Below are positions 50,558 through 59,608 of a DNA stretch of 64,000 bases, piece after piece. Source of the stretch: Betaproteobacteria bacterium (lineage in GTDB: Bacteria; Pseudomonadota; Gammaproteobacteria; Burkholderiales; Burkholderiaceae_C); contig JANXSZ010000024.1 in assembly GCA_025356445.1 (NCBI GenBank), positions 1 through 64,000 of the forward strand, given 5' to 3'. Numbering within the stretch: position 1 is the first letter of the stretch; each line of letters begins with the position of its first letter. Below the pieces are notes generated by a model that did not search any database, was not told where the DNA came from, and saw nothing but the letters and a program-made list of their open reading frames with translations. The position numbers were made by a program, and so were the translations under genes.

Positions 50558-51398
50558 TGCTGGTTTCGCTTGAATCGTTGTCTTGGGCAGCGTTATCGGA
50601 TGCTTCAGTCTCAAGGTTGGTTTGCATCACATCAGCGCCTGGCTCTTCGCTGGCTTTAACGGCTTTTTCTACAGGGTGCGTCCAGTGCCACAGCAATTGG
50701 GCTACGTCATCTACACCGGTTTTTTTCAGCGCAGAGAAGAGTCTCACCTCTCCACCGCCCGCTTGCAGTCGCGCAATCGACAGGGCTTTCGCGCCTTCGT
50801 TTTTGTTCAACTTGTCGGCTTTGGTCAGTACCAGTAAAAATTTCAAGCCTTCTTCGACGCGAGGGCGGATGACTTCGAGCAGGATGTCGTCCAGCTCGGT
50901 CAGGCCATGGCGGGGGTCGCACATCAGCACCACAGCCTTGAGGTTTTCGCGCGTCATCAGGTAATTGGCCATCACCCGCTGCCAGCGCAGCTTGTCTTGC
51001 TTGGGCACGGCGGCGTAACCATAGCCCGGCAAATCGGCAAGCACTGCATCGGTCACGCCCTGTTTGCCCAGCGTGAAGAGGTTGATGCTCTGTGTGCGAC
51101 CTGGGGTTTTGGAGGCAAAAGCCAGCCGGTGCTGCTGCGTCAACGTATTGATGCAGGTGGATTTACCCGCGTTGGAGCGGCCCACAAAAGCGATTTCAGG
51201 CACGTCCAGCGGCGGCAAAAATTGCAGTTGTGGTGCGGTGGTTAAAAATTTGGCGGTGTGCATCCAGCCCATGGCCAGTTTGGCCTCCGCGCTCTGGGGG
51301 GCGTTTTTACCGTTGTGCTTAGCCGGTGCGTTAGCAGCGGTCACTGAGGAGGATGCGGGAGAGGAGGGCACGGCAGTTTGTCGCGTAGGTTCAGTCAT
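50553..51398 (-). CDS. engB: Ribosome-biogenesis GTPase EngB (YihA/YsxC)
   Basis: A 281-residue GTPase: G1 is GRSNAGKST (about 75), G2 is near TPGRTQ, G3 is DLPGYG, and G4 is TKAD. FVGRSNAGKSTCINTLT and GYAAVPKQDK are typical of EngB, which acts in large-subunit assembly. It has extra N-terminal (about 1-50, Ala/Ser/Pro-rich) and C-terminal (about 250-281, acidic Asp/Glu/Ser-rich) extensions compared with the roughly 200-residue core. The stop codon lies in a dispersed repeat, so part of the tail may derive from it. It is divergent from the cytochrome c4 gene. Confidence 0.94.
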   Translation of the reverse strand: MTEPTRQTAVPSSPASSSVTAANAPAKHNGKNAPQSAEAKLAMGWMHTAKFLTTAPQLQFLPPLDVPEIAFVGRSNAGKSTCINTLTQQHRLAFASKTPGRTQSINLFTLGKQGVTDAVLADLPGYGYAAVPKQDKLRWQRVMANYLMTRENLKAVVLMCDPRHGLTELDDILLEVIRPRVEEGLKFLLVLTKADKLNKNEGAKALSIARLQAGGGEVRLFSALKKTGVDDVAQLLWHWTHPVEKAVKASEEPGADVMQTNLETEASDNAAQDNDSSETST

Positions 51399-51508
51399 AG
51401 TAGGCAGTGGGCGCGACAAAGCTCAAGGAAAAGCGCACGGGTTTGGCGATGATGCCGGGCCTCCATTGTAGAATCATGCAGTTTTGCGCTAAAAATTACC
51501 CCCAAGAT

Positions 51509-52174
51509 ATGAAGCTGATTGCCACTTTGCTGACCGCTGCCGCTCTGGCAGTCACTGCGTTTTCCACCTTTGCTGCGGAGGAAAAGCATGCCGAGCCTGC
51601 TGCCAAGGCTGAATCCGTGCCTGCGAAACCGACCAAGCCCGATCTGGCCAAAGGCGAGGCCAACTTCGGTGCGGTTTGTGCCGCTTGCCACGGTGCAGAC
51701 GGTAATTCGGGCACGCCCGTCAACCCCAAGCTCTCCCAGCAGCACCCTGAGTACCTGGTCAAACAATTGCAAGAGTTCAAATCGGGTAAGCGCAACAACG
51801 CCATCATGAAGGGCTTCGCCGCTGCGCTGAGCGATGAGGACATGAAAAACATTGCTTACTGGGTGTCTTCCAAAAAATCCAAACAGGGTTTTGCGAAAGA
51901 CAAGGAGCTTGTCGCGATGGGTGAGCGGATTTACCGGGGTGGCATCAGTGACCGCCAAGTACCTGCTTGTGCTGGCTGCCACAGCCCCACAGGCGCTGGC
52001 ATTCCTAGCCAATACCCACGTTTGGGTGGTCAGCATGCGGACTACACGGCAGCCCAGCTGACCTCCTTCCGTGATGGTGGCCGCAAAAACAGCCTGCAAA
52101 TGACGCAAGTGGCTGCCAAGCTCAATGACCGTGAAATCAAGGCCGTGGCCGATTACGTGGCTGGCCTGCACTGA
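51509..52174 (+). CDS. Cytochrome c4 (diheme)
   Basis: A 221-residue periplasmic diheme c-type cytochrome: signal peptide to about residue 23 (STFAA) and two heme sites, CAACH and CAGCH. Axial Met residues are expected in each half (NAIMKGF, NSLQMTQ). Two similar domains (about 45-125 and 130-221) are as in cytochrome c4, an electron carrier to terminal oxidases. The frame opens at 51407, but the ATG at 51509 gives the signal. A very strong terminator follows; the c-type maturation genes resB-ccsB lie next. Confidence 0.92.
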   Translation: MKLIATLLTAAALAVTAFSTFAAEEKHAEPAAKAESVPAKPTKPDLAKGEANFGAVCAACHGADGNSGTPVNPKLSQQHPEYLVKQLQEFKSGKRNNAIMKGFAAALSDEDMKNIAYWVSSKKSKQGFAKDKELVAMGERIYRGGISDRQVPACAGCHSPTGAGIPSQYPRLGGQHADYTAAQLTSFRDGGRKNSLQMTQVAAKLNDREIKAVADYVAGLH

Positions 52175-52229
52175 CCTTCACGTGACTGGTGCTGTGGTGT
52201 GAACTAATCGCCGCCTTTAAAGCCTAAGT

Positions 52230-52264
52230 AAGGCGGGTTCATTGCCAATGAGCCCGCCTTTTTT
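52230..52264 (+). terminator. Strong intrinsic terminator after cytochrome c4
   Basis: A 14-bp stem (AAGGCGGGTTCATT at 52230-52243 with AATGAGCCCGCCTT at 52247-52260, one G-T wobble), loop GCC, followed by TTTT. It separates the cytochrome c4 transcript from resB. Confidence 0.95.
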
Positions 52265-52292
52265 CATACTTGATTCTTGTGTAGCTCACCGC

Positions 52293-54503
52293 ATGTCCGC
52301 TGTTTCGACCGAAGGTTTCCGTATCCAGTCTCGCTCTACCGCTGTGCGAGCGACGGTAGAGTTGTTGTCGTCCATGCGGTTTTCGATCTCGCTGCTGACG
52401 CTGATTTGCATAGCTTCAGTGATTGGCACCATCGTCAAGCAAAACGAGCCCTTCAATAACTATGTGAACCAGTTTGGCCCATTTTGGGCGGAGTTCTTTG
52501 GTGCAGCCCGCTTGTATTCCGTGTACAGCGCGTGGTGGTTTCTGCTGATCTTGGCGTTTCTGGTGGCCAGCACCTCACTGTGTGTGGCGCGCAATACGCC
52601 CAAAATCATTGCCGACTTGAAGACCTACAAAGAAAACATGCGCGAGCAAAGTCTCAAGGCTTTTGGGATGCGTGCTGAAGGTGTGGTGGCTGGTGCGCCT
52701 GAAGCCGCTGCGCAGCGCTTGGGCCGAGCCTTGATGGGGGCCGGTTGGCGCGTCAAGTTGCAGCGCCGCGAACAGGCAAGTGGTGTGGGCTGGATGGTTG
52801 CAGCCAAAGCGGGTGCCGTCAACAAAATTGGCTATATCGCTGCCCACAGTGCCATCGTGTTGATCTGCATCGGTGGTCTGCTGGATGGCGATTTGATGGT
52901 GCGTGCGCAAATGCTGTTCAATGGCAAAACGTCGTATGCTGGTGGAGGCATGATTTCCGAGGTCCAACCCGCTCACCGCCTGAGTGCCAGCAACCCTACA
53001 TTTCGTGGCAATTTGATGGTGGCCGAAGGCTCGCGTGCCAGCGTCGCCATCCTGAGCCAGGGTGACGGCATCATGCTGCAAGAGCTACCCTTCGCCGTCG
53101 AGCTTAAGAAGTTTGTTGTGGAGTACTACTCCACCGGTATGCCCAAGTTGTTTGCCAGCGACATCGTGATTCACGATTTGCAAACCGGCGCGCAGATCCC
53201 CCAGCGGGTGGAAGTGAACCACCCTGCCAGCTACAAAGGCGTAGAGATTTACCAGTCCAGCTTTGACGATGGCGGCTCCGCCGTCAAGCTGCAAGGCGTA
53301 CCGATGACGGTTGGCGGTAAGCCGTTTGAGGTGGATGGCGTGATTGGCAGTACCTCTGAATTGGCAAGGAAAGACCAGGGTGGCGCTGAAAAACTCACGC
53401 TGGAATACACCGGGCTGCGCGTCATCAACGTGGAAAACTTTGCAGGTGACACCGGTTCCGGTGTGGATGTACGTAAAGTCGATTTGCGCGAATCCGTGGA
53501 GTCGCGCTTGGGGGCTGCCAATAAAACAACCACCAAAAAAGAGCTGCGCAATGTGGGGCCCAGCATCAGTTACAAGCTGCGTGATGCCTCAGGCCAAGCG
53601 CGTGAATTCAACAATTACATGCTGCCAGTGGACACGGGCGATGGCGTACCTGTCTTTTTGCTGGGTGCGCGTAACACCCCTGAAGAGCCGCTGCGCTACT
53701 TGCGCATTCCCGCCGATGAGCAGGGTGGCTTAGAGGGCTTTGTGCGTTTGCGTGCGGCCTTGAGCGATGCCAAGTTGCGCGAAGAAGCAGTGCGCCGTTA
53801 CGTGGCACTGGCCACAGACGCTAAAAAGCCGGACATGGCAGCGCAGCTGCAAGCTTCGGGTTCGCGTGCGATCAGTTTGTTTGCCGGTGCCTTGGGTAAT
53901 GAGAATGGCAGCAAACCTGCTTCTCTCCCTAAAACCAGTGGTTTGCAAGCTGTATCCGACTTTTTGGAAAGTCGTGTTCCTGAAGCTGAGCGTCAGCGCG
54001 CCGGTGAAGTGCTGGTGCGTATTCTGAACGGCATCTTGTACGAGTTGATCCAGCTCGACCGTGAACACACTGGCCTCAAGCCCTTGCCTTCTGACGACAA
54101 AACATTGGCCTACACCGCCCAAACCATTTTGGCTTTGAGCGATGCTGCTTTTTACCCCGCACCTATGGTGTTCACTTTGAAGGACTTCACCCAGGTTCAG
54201 GCCAGCGTCTTCCAAGTGGCCCGCGCACCGGGCAAATATCTGGTGTATTTGGGCTGTGCTTTCCTGATTTTGGGTGTTTTTGCGATGCTCTACGTGCGTG
54301 AGCGCCGTATCTGGATTTGGCTGACCGACGCCCCTACACCTGTCAACGGTGAGCAAGGTTCACAAGCGATCATCGGTTCGCGTGCGGTGATGGCTTTGTC
54401 CACGAACCGCAAGACCATGGACAGTGACCGCGAATTTGAGCGGCTCAAAAGCAAGTTATTAGGCCCATTGATGGGCAACCCCATGCCCAGGAGCACCGTA
54501 TGA
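52293..54503 (+). CDS. resB: Cytochrome c biogenesis protein ResB/Ccs1
   Basis: A 736-residue inner-membrane protein of system II cytochrome c maturation, with membrane segments near 30-50, 80-100, 180-200 and 640-660. The large periplasmic part starts about 205 and contains the usual ResB phrases such as PASYKGVEIYQSSF. With CcsB it delivers heme and attaches it to apocytochromes such as cytochrome c4. The start at 52293 was chosen (MSAVSTEGFR); an upstream in-frame start at 52242 would lie inside the terminator. The stop overlaps ccsB (ATGA). Confidence 0.93.
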   Translation: MSAVSTEGFRIQSRSTAVRATVELLSSMRFSISLLTLICIASVIGTIVKQNEPFNNYVNQFGPFWAEFFGAARLYSVYSAWWFLLILAFLVASTSLCVARNTPKIIADLKTYKENMREQSLKAFGMRAEGVVAGAPEAAAQRLGRALMGAGWRVKLQRREQASGVGWMVAAKAGAVNKIGYIAAHSAIVLICIGGLLDGDLMVRAQMLFNGKTSYAGGGMISEVQPAHRLSASNPTFRGNLMVAEGSRASVAILSQGDGIMLQELPFAVELKKFVVEYYSTGMPKLFASDIVIHDLQTGAQIPQRVEVNHPASYKGVEIYQSSFDDGGSAVKLQGVPMTVGGKPFEVDGVIGSTSELARKDQGGAEKLTLEYTGLRVINVENFAGDTGSGVDVRKVDLRESVESRLGAANKTTTKKELRNVGPSISYKLRDASGQAREFNNYMLPVDTGDGVPVFLLGARNTPEEPLRYLRIPADEQGGLEGFVRLRAALSDAKLREEAVRRYVALATDAKKPDMAAQLQASGSRAISLFAGALGNENGSKPASLPKTSGLQAVSDFLESRVPEAERQRAGEVLVRILNGILYELIQLDREHTGLKPLPSDDKTLAYTAQTILALSDAAFYPAPMVFTLKDFTQVQASVFQVARAPGKYLVYLGCAFLILGVFAMLYVRERRIWIWLTDAPTPVNGEQGSQAIIGSRAVMALSTNRKTMDSDREFERLKSKLLGPLMGNPMPRSTV

Positions 54504-55861
54504 ACACCGCAACCCGAATCGATACCCCTATGGGGGTAGCCTCCGCGCGTGCAGACTCTTTCATTTTGAACGAGGGTTTCATGGCCCGCCGCAACCTGTT
54601 TGACTGGTTGTTTGCGTTGGCCGTGCTGGTGGGGGGAGTGACGGCTTTTTCGCTCTATGCGAACGCCATGGACGTGTATGAAAAAGGCATCTTGTTTGGC
54701 GCCATGCCTGCCGCGATTTGGTTGGGGTGGTTTTGGCGCCCCTTGCGCGCACTGATGCTGGCGGTCGCCGTGTTCTCGTTGCTGGGTATTTACAGCTACC
54801 AAGGTAATTTGGTACAGGCTGAAAAAGTTTTTGCACTCAAGTACTTTTTGTCCAGCCAGTCGGCCATTTTATGGATGAGTGTGCTGTTTTTCATGAGCAC
54901 GATTTTTTACTGGTTGGGCATGTTTGCCAAAGTTGAGAGCACTGCCATGGAGCTGATCGGCTCGCGCATTGCCTGGGTGGCGGTTGGTATGGCTCTCATC
55001 GGTACCATGGTGCGCTGGTATGAGAGTTATTTGATTGGGGCGGACATTGGTCACATCCCTGTCAGCAACCTGTACGAAGTGTTCGTGCTGTTTTGCTGGT
55101 TGACCGCCACGTTTTACCTCTACTTTGAAGACCAGTACAACACCCGCACCATGGGCGCATTCGTGATGTTGGTCGTCAGTGCTGCCGTAGGCTTTTTACT
55201 TTGGTACACCGTGGTGCGTGAAGCCCATGAAATTCAACCACTGGTGCCTGCATTGAAAAGTTGGTGGATGAAGCTGCATGTGCCAGCCAACTTCATTGGC
55301 TACGGTACGTTTGCATTGGCAGCCATGGTGTCGTTCGCTTACCTCATCAAGCAGCAGGCGACCGAGACGCGTTGGCACAAACTCACGCCGCTGTGGCTGC
55401 TGGGCATTGCGTTGTGCTTTGTGCCGATTGCGTTTCGCAAGACCCTGGGTGAAGCGGGCGGTAACTATTGGTTGGTGTATGCCGCGATTTCGGCTGTGAT
55501 TGCCGGTGGCATTTTGGCCGGGCGCAAACGCATTGCCGCCAAACTGCCCCCGCTGGAGATTTTGGACGATGTGATGTACAAGTCCATCGCCGTTGGTTTT
55601 GCTTTCTTTACGATAGCAACCGTGCTCGGTGCGTTGTGGGCAGCAGAGGCCTGGGGTGGCTATTGGAGCTGGGATCCGAAAGAAACCTGGGCATTGATCG
55701 TGTGGCTGAACTACGCGGCTTGGTTGCACATGCGGCTGATGAAGGGGTTGCGCGGCACAGTAGCTGCTTGGTGGGCTTTGGCTGGTTTGGCTGTGACAAC
55801 TTTCGCTTTCATCGGGGTCAATATGTTCCTGAGCGGTCTGCACAGCTACGGTACCTTGTAA
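54500..55861 (+). CDS. ccsB: Cytochrome c biogenesis protein CcsB/CcsA (heme handling)
   Basis: A 453-residue polytopic protein with about eight membrane segments. The heme-handling WWD motif is WGGYWSWDPKETWALIVWL near residue 400. HVPANFIGYGTFALAAMVSFAY and HMRLMKGLRG flank conserved His residues. It works with ResB as the heme-export and ligation channel of system II. The first 35 residues or so are a soluble extension. Its ATG overlaps the resB stop. Confidence 0.95.
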   Translation: MNTATRIDTPMGVASARADSFILNEGFMARRNLFDWLFALAVLVGGVTAFSLYANAMDVYEKGILFGAMPAAIWLGWFWRPLRALMLAVAVFSLLGIYSYQGNLVQAEKVFALKYFLSSQSAILWMSVLFFMSTIFYWLGMFAKVESTAMELIGSRIAWVAVGMALIGTMVRWYESYLIGADIGHIPVSNLYEVFVLFCWLTATFYLYFEDQYNTRTMGAFVMLVVSAAVGFLLWYTVVREAHEIQPLVPALKSWWMKLHVPANFIGYGTFALAAMVSFAYLIKQQATETRWHKLTPLWLLGIALCFVPIAFRKTLGEAGGNYWLVYAAISAVIAGGILAGRKRIAAKLPPLEILDDVMYKSIAVGFAFFTIATVLGALWAAEAWGGYWSWDPKETWALIVWLNYAAWLHMRLMKGLRGTVAAWWALAGLAVTTFAFIGVNMFLSGLHSYGTL

Positions 55862-55983
55862 AGTCTGTCAGAGCGCCAGTCAAACAGGGTGTTTGTACTT
55901 GGCAGTGTAAGAAGTGAACTGTGGGTACGACAAAGCGTCATAACCAGATCGTTCACGTTTTACTTTACGTACCAGGAGTTTCC

Positions 55984-56979
55984 ATGCTGATTAAAAATCG
56001 CGATGACGCCTTTGTTCACCCCGTTACCAGCGAAATCACCTCGCAGCGCCAGTACGAAGGTCGCCGGGAACTGATGAAACGCATGGCCACGGGTGTTGCT
56101 GGGGCGGCCATGGCCTCTTGGGCAGCCCGCGAGGCGCATGCGCAATCGGTTCGTCCGAACAAGCTGGCAGCGCTTGCCAGTGTGAAATCCACAGTGGCCG
56201 GTGCCATGACGATGGACAAAGTGACCGAGTACAAAGACGCCAGCACGTACAACAATTTTTACGAGTTCGGTACCGACAAAGCCGACCCTGCCAAAAATGC
56301 CCACACCTTGAAAACCACGCCGTGGACGGTGGAGGTGGAAGGTATGGTCAAAAAACCCGCCAAATACACGCTGGAAGACTTGCTCAAGCTGAGCGCACAA
56401 GAAGAGCGTATTTACCGCCTGCGCTGCGTTGAGGGCTGGTCTATGGTGATCCCCTGGATTGGCTACTCACTGAGCGAGTTGATTAAAAAGGTGGAGCCAC
56501 TGGGTAGCGCTAAATACGTTGAATTCATCACCCAGGCTGACCCTAAAACCATGCCATTTGTCGGTTCCCGTGTGTTGGACTGGCCCTATGTGGAAGCGTT
56601 GCGCCTGGATGAAGCCATGCACCCGCTCACCTTGCTCAGCTTTGGCATGTATGGTGAAGTGCTGCCTAACCAAAGCGGTGCGCCCGTGCGTTTGGTGGTG
56701 CCGTGGAAATACGGTTTCAAAAGTGGCAAGAGCATTGTCAAAATACGCTTTACCGACAAACAACCTGCAACGGCTTGGAACAAGGCTGCAGCCAACGAGT
56801 ACGGCTTTTTCTCCAACGTGAATCCTGATGTTGATCACCCCCGCTGGAGTCAAGCCACCGAGCGCCGCATTGGTGAAGACGGTTTGTTTGCCAAAAAGCG
56901 TAAAACACTGCCCTTCAACGGCTACGAGGCTCAAGTCGGTCAGTTGTACGCCGGTATGGATTTGAAGAAAAATTTCTGA
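55984..56979 (+). CDS. msrP: Periplasmic methionine sulfoxide reductase, molybdopterin subunit
   Basis: A 331-residue molybdoenzyme (YedY/MsrP) repairing oxidised methionine in periplasmic proteins. A Tat signal is present (RRELMKRM at about 24-31). The molybdenum-ligating Cys is in [26 protein letters not shown] and [13 protein letters not shown], with [25 protein letters not shown], are typical of the family. AGGAG precedes the ATG by about eight bases. msrQ, the heme partner, follows after 12 bases. Confidence 0.95.
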   Translation: MLIKNRDDAFVHPVTSEITSQRQYEGRRELMKRMATGVAGAAMASWAAREAHAQSVRPNKLAALASVKSTVAGAMTMDKVTEYKDASTYNNFYEFGTDKADPAKNAHTLKTTPWTVEVEGMVKKPAKYTLEDLLKLSAQEERIYRLRCVEGWSMVIPWIGYSLSELIKKVEPLGSAKYVEFITQADPKTMPFVGSRVLDWPYVEALRLDEAMHPLTLLSFGMYGEVLPNQSGAPVRLVVPWKYGFKSGKSIVKIRFTDKQPATAWNKAAANEYGFFSNVNPDVDHPRWSQATERRIGEDGLFAKKRKTLPFNGYEAQVGQLYAGMDLKKNF

Positions 56980-56991
56980 CCTGGGTTGTCT

Positions 56992-57633
56992 GTGAATAAA
57001 TTACTGCTGCGTCCTGCGGTTAAGCCGTTGCTGTGGGTGTTAGCTCTGGTGCCTTTCGCATGGCTTGTATACGGCGCTTTTACCGATGGGTTGGGAGCTA
57101 ATCCCGCAGAATACCTGGTTCGGGCAACGGGAGACTGGACATTACGGTTTCTGTGCATCGTGCTAGCGGTGACGCCTTTGCGCGTGACCACAGGCTGGTC
57201 GGCTTTGGCCCGTCTGCGGCGCATGCTGGGTCTCTTCATGTACTTTTATGTTGTCTTGCACCTGCTGTCGTACAGCTGGTTTGACATGAGTTTTGACGTG
57301 ACTGACATCGCCAAAGACATCGCCAAGCGGCCTTTTATCTTGGTGGGGTTTGCCGCCTTTGTGTTGCTTACACCGATGGCGGCGACGTCATTCAACCGTG
57401 CTATCAAAGCGATGGGAGCGAAGCGCTGGCAGCGGCTGCACAAGCTGGTCTACGCTATTGCAGGCTTGGGTATATTGCATTTCTTTTGGATGCGCTCGGG
57501 CAAAAACAACTTTGCCGAGGTCGCTGTATACGCGCTTATCTTGGGGAGTCTGTTGGGATGGCGGGTTTGGCACTATTACAGTAAAAAGAAGCCCGCAAGT
57601 ACTGTGAGAGCGCGTAGCCAGCTATCAAATTGA
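56992..57633 (+). CDS. msrQ: Heme-binding membrane subunit MsrQ
   Basis: A 213-residue membrane protein of the ferric reductase-like group with about six helices. Conserved His residues likely bind heme (VVLHLLSY, LHKLVYAIAGLGILHFFW). It passes electrons from the quinone pool to MsrP. There is no ATG: a GTG at 56992 is chosen, and a TTG at 56986 is possible. The last codons and the stop lie in a copy of the dispersed motif (57609-57634). Confidence 0.93.
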   Translation: MNKLLLRPAVKPLLWVLALVPFAWLVYGAFTDGLGANPAEYLVRATGDWTLRFLCIVLAVTPLRVTTGWSALARLRRMLGLFMYFYVVLHLLSYSWFDMSFDVTDIAKDIAKRPFILVGFAAFVLLTPMAATSFNRAIKAMGAKRWQRLHKLVYAIAGLGILHFFWMRSGKNNFAEVAVYALILGSLLGWRVWHYYSKKKPASTVRARSQLSN

Positions 57634-57634
57634 G
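57609..57634. repeat. Dispersed motif covering the msrQ stop codon
   Basis: AGCGCGTAGCCAGCTATCAA followed by ATTGAG; on the other strand it reads AATTTGATAGCTGGCTACGC followed by GCT. It encodes the last residues of MsrQ (RSQLSN) and its TGA stop. Confidence 0.5.
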
Positions 57635-57640
57635 AGTAAG

Positions 57641-57675
57641 GTTGCCCCTGCATCCACGCAGAGCATCGGGGCAAC
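57641..57675. terminator. Hairpin between convergent msrQ and lysA
   Basis: GTTGCCCC (57641-57648) and GGGGCAAC (57668-57675) are a perfect 8-bp inverted repeat with a 19-base loop. No clear T-run follows in either direction. Confidence 0.55.
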
Positions 57676-57691
57676 TTGAACAACCGCAGTT

Positions 57692-58978
57692 TCAGGCCAC
57701 CAAGTGCTCGCCGCGCATCTGGTCGTTGATGGTTTCCCGCTCTCGTATGACGTGTGCGGTGCTGTTTTCCACCAGAATCTCAGCGGCGCGACCCCGGGTG
57801 TTGTAATTGCTGGCCATGCTCATGCAGTAAGCCCCCGCAGACAGCACCGCGACATGCTCTCCTGCACGCACTGCCAGCATTCGGTCACGGCCGATCCAGT
57901 CCCCGCTCTCACAGATGGGACCTACCACGTCGTAATTGATTTCTTCGGTGCTTGAGGCACTCTTCAACGGAACAATAGCGTGGAAGGCTTGGTACATCGC
58001 AGGGCGTGGCAGATCGTTCATTGCCGCATCAATGATGCAAAAGTTTTTTTGCTCGCCAGGCTTCAGGTACAGCACTTCGCTGACGCACACGCCTGCATTG
58101 CCCACCAGTGAGCGCCCTGGCTCGATCATGAACTGACGGTTGCCAAAGCCACGCGCATCCAGTTTGGCCAAGAGTTTGGCCCACAACGCATCGGCAGCGG
58201 GTGGTGTGTCGCCGTTGTAGTCGATACCCAAACCGCCGCCAAAGTCGATATGGCTGATCTGAATGCCTGTTGTCTCAATGCTTTCTACCAAGTCCAGTAT
58301 TTTGTCCATCGCATCCAGATAAGGGTCCATCTGCGTGATTTGCGAGCCAATGTGGCAGTCAATGCCAGAGACGTTCAAGCCTGGCAGTGCTGCTGCGCGC
58401 TGGTAGGTCGCTAAAGCGCGATCGTGTGCAACGCCAAATTTATTGCCTTTGAGACCGGTAGAAATGTAAGGGTGGGTTTGAGGGTCAACATTCGGATTGA
58501 CGCGGATGCTGATAGCAGCCGTCTTGCCCATAGCCATGGCGACGCTACTCAGCACTTCCAACTCAGCCTCGCTTTCCACGTTGAAGCAGCCAATGCCGAC
58601 TTCCAAGGCTCGTTGCATTTCTGCGCGGGTTTTGCCGACGCCTGAAAAAATCACTTTGCTGGCCTGCGCACCAGCCCGTAATACACGCTCCAGTTCGCCA
58701 CCAGACACGATGTCAAATCCACAACCAGCAGCGGCAAACACCTGCAACACGCCCAGCGATGAGTTGGCCTTCATGGCGTAGCAAATTTGCACTTTGCGCC
58801 CTGCAAAGCCGCGCTGGTAAGCCTTCAATGCGCTTAGCATGGCATTTTTGGAGTACACAAACAGGGGTGTTCCATGTGTCCGTGCCAAGTCGGTCAAGCG
58901 GAGGTCTTCAACACAGAGTTCGCCTTGGTGGTAGGCGATATAAGGCTGGCCGGGGAGGGTAGACGGTTCGGTGTTCAT
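57692..58978 (-). CDS. lysA: Diaminopimelate decarboxylase
   Basis: A 428-residue PLP enzyme making L-lysine from meso-diaminopimelate. The PLP lysine is in CYAMKANSSLG, and VSGGELERVL, SGVGKTRAEM, IDCHIGSQ, DFGGGLGIDY, EPGRSLVGNAGV, GPICESGD and YCMSMASNYN are all family hallmarks. It is coupled to the lptM gene upstream (ATGA overlap), a typical gene pair in betaproteobacteria. Confidence 0.97.
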   Translation of the reverse strand: MNTEPSTLPGQPYIAYHQGELCVEDLRLTDLARTHGTPLFVYSKNAMLSALKAYQRGFAGRKVQICYAMKANSSLGVLQVFAAAGCGFDIVSGGELERVLRAGAQASKVIFSGVGKTRAEMQRALEVGIGCFNVESEAELEVLSSVAMAMGKTAAISIRVNPNVDPQTHPYISTGLKGNKFGVAHDRALATYQRAAALPGLNVSGIDCHIGSQITQMDPYLDAMDKILDLVESIETTGIQISHIDFGGGLGIDYNGDTPPAADALWAKLLAKLDARGFGNRQFMIEPGRSLVGNAGVCVSEVLYLKPGEQKNFCIIDAAMNDLPRPAMYQAFHAIVPLKSASSTEEINYDVVGPICESGDWIGRDRMLAVRAGEHVAVLSAGAYCMSMASNYNTRGRAAEILVENSTAHVIRERETINDQMRGEHLVA

Positions 58979-59235
58979 GGGGTGTTGGTAGCAGGAGCAG
59001 AGTCAATAGCAGGCGCTGGTGCAAAAGAAGGTGGCTGTGACGCTGTGCGCGCAGGCAGTACCGAGCGCAGGGCAGTGCCTGTTGCTTGAGGCAGGGTGGC
59101 CCGGCCTGCGGCAGCGGGTTCGGTTGGCAGGTAGAGGTTGCCTTTTTGGCCGCAAGCGCCCAAGGCCGCAAGTCCGCAGACCAGCAAGGCCGACAGCACA
59201 CAGCGGGGAAAAGTGAGGACTAGAATTTGACGCAT
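58975..59235 (-). CDS. lptM: Small lipoprotein LptM (YifL-like)
   Basis: An 86-residue lipoprotein. The signal ends in LAALGAC, and lipid-bearing Cys28 is followed by GQKGNLYLP, the LptM hallmark. The rest is Ala/Pro-rich and low in complexity. LptM helps the LPS translocon LptDE mature in the outer membrane. A frame reaches back to 59430 but overlaps cyaY; the ATG at 59235 gives the lipoprotein signal. It overlaps lysA downstream and is divergent from cyaY across 34 bases. Confidence 0.9.
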   Translation of the reverse strand: MRQILVLTFPRCVLSALLVCGLAALGACGQKGNLYLPTEPAAAGRATLPQATGTALRSVLPARTASQPPSFAPAPAIDSAPATNTP

Positions 59236-59269
59236 CGACAACCGAGTGAAATTGAAATTGAAAGTGTAA

Positions 59270-59602
59270 ATGACTGATCTCGAATTCCAAGACCGTGCAG
59301 AAGACCTGCTGCGAGTGGTTGAAACCACGTGTGACCGTCTCAACGACACGACCGATGCTGACGTTGACAACCAGCGGGTGGGTAATTTAATCACGCTGAC
59401 TTTCAGCAACCGCAGCCAAATCATCATCAACTTGCAAAAACCTTTGCATGAAGTCTGGTTGGCAGCACGGTCCGGGGGCTATCACTACAGGTTTGATGGC
59501 GATCAGTGGGTAGACACCAAGGCGGCCGACAGCGAGTTTTTTGCACGCTTGTCGGCAGATGCGTCAGCGCAGGGCGGATTGGCCTTGGTCTTTGGTGGTT
59601 GA
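59270..59602 (+). CDS. cyaY: Frataxin-like iron-binding protein CyaY
   Basis: A 110-residue frataxin. The acidic first helix ([13 protein letters not shown] and TTDADVDNQ) is the iron-binding ridge. [36 protein letters not shown] is the conserved sheet. It modulates iron-sulfur cluster assembly. It is divergent from lptM-lysA and convergent with mrcA (six bases apart). Confidence 0.95.
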   Translation: MTDLEFQDRAEDLLRVVETTCDRLNDTTDADVDNQRVGNLITLTFSNRSQIIINLQKPLHEVWLAARSGGYHYRFDGDQWVDTKAADSEFFARLSADASAQGGLALVFGG

Positions 59603-59608
59603 GCTTGC

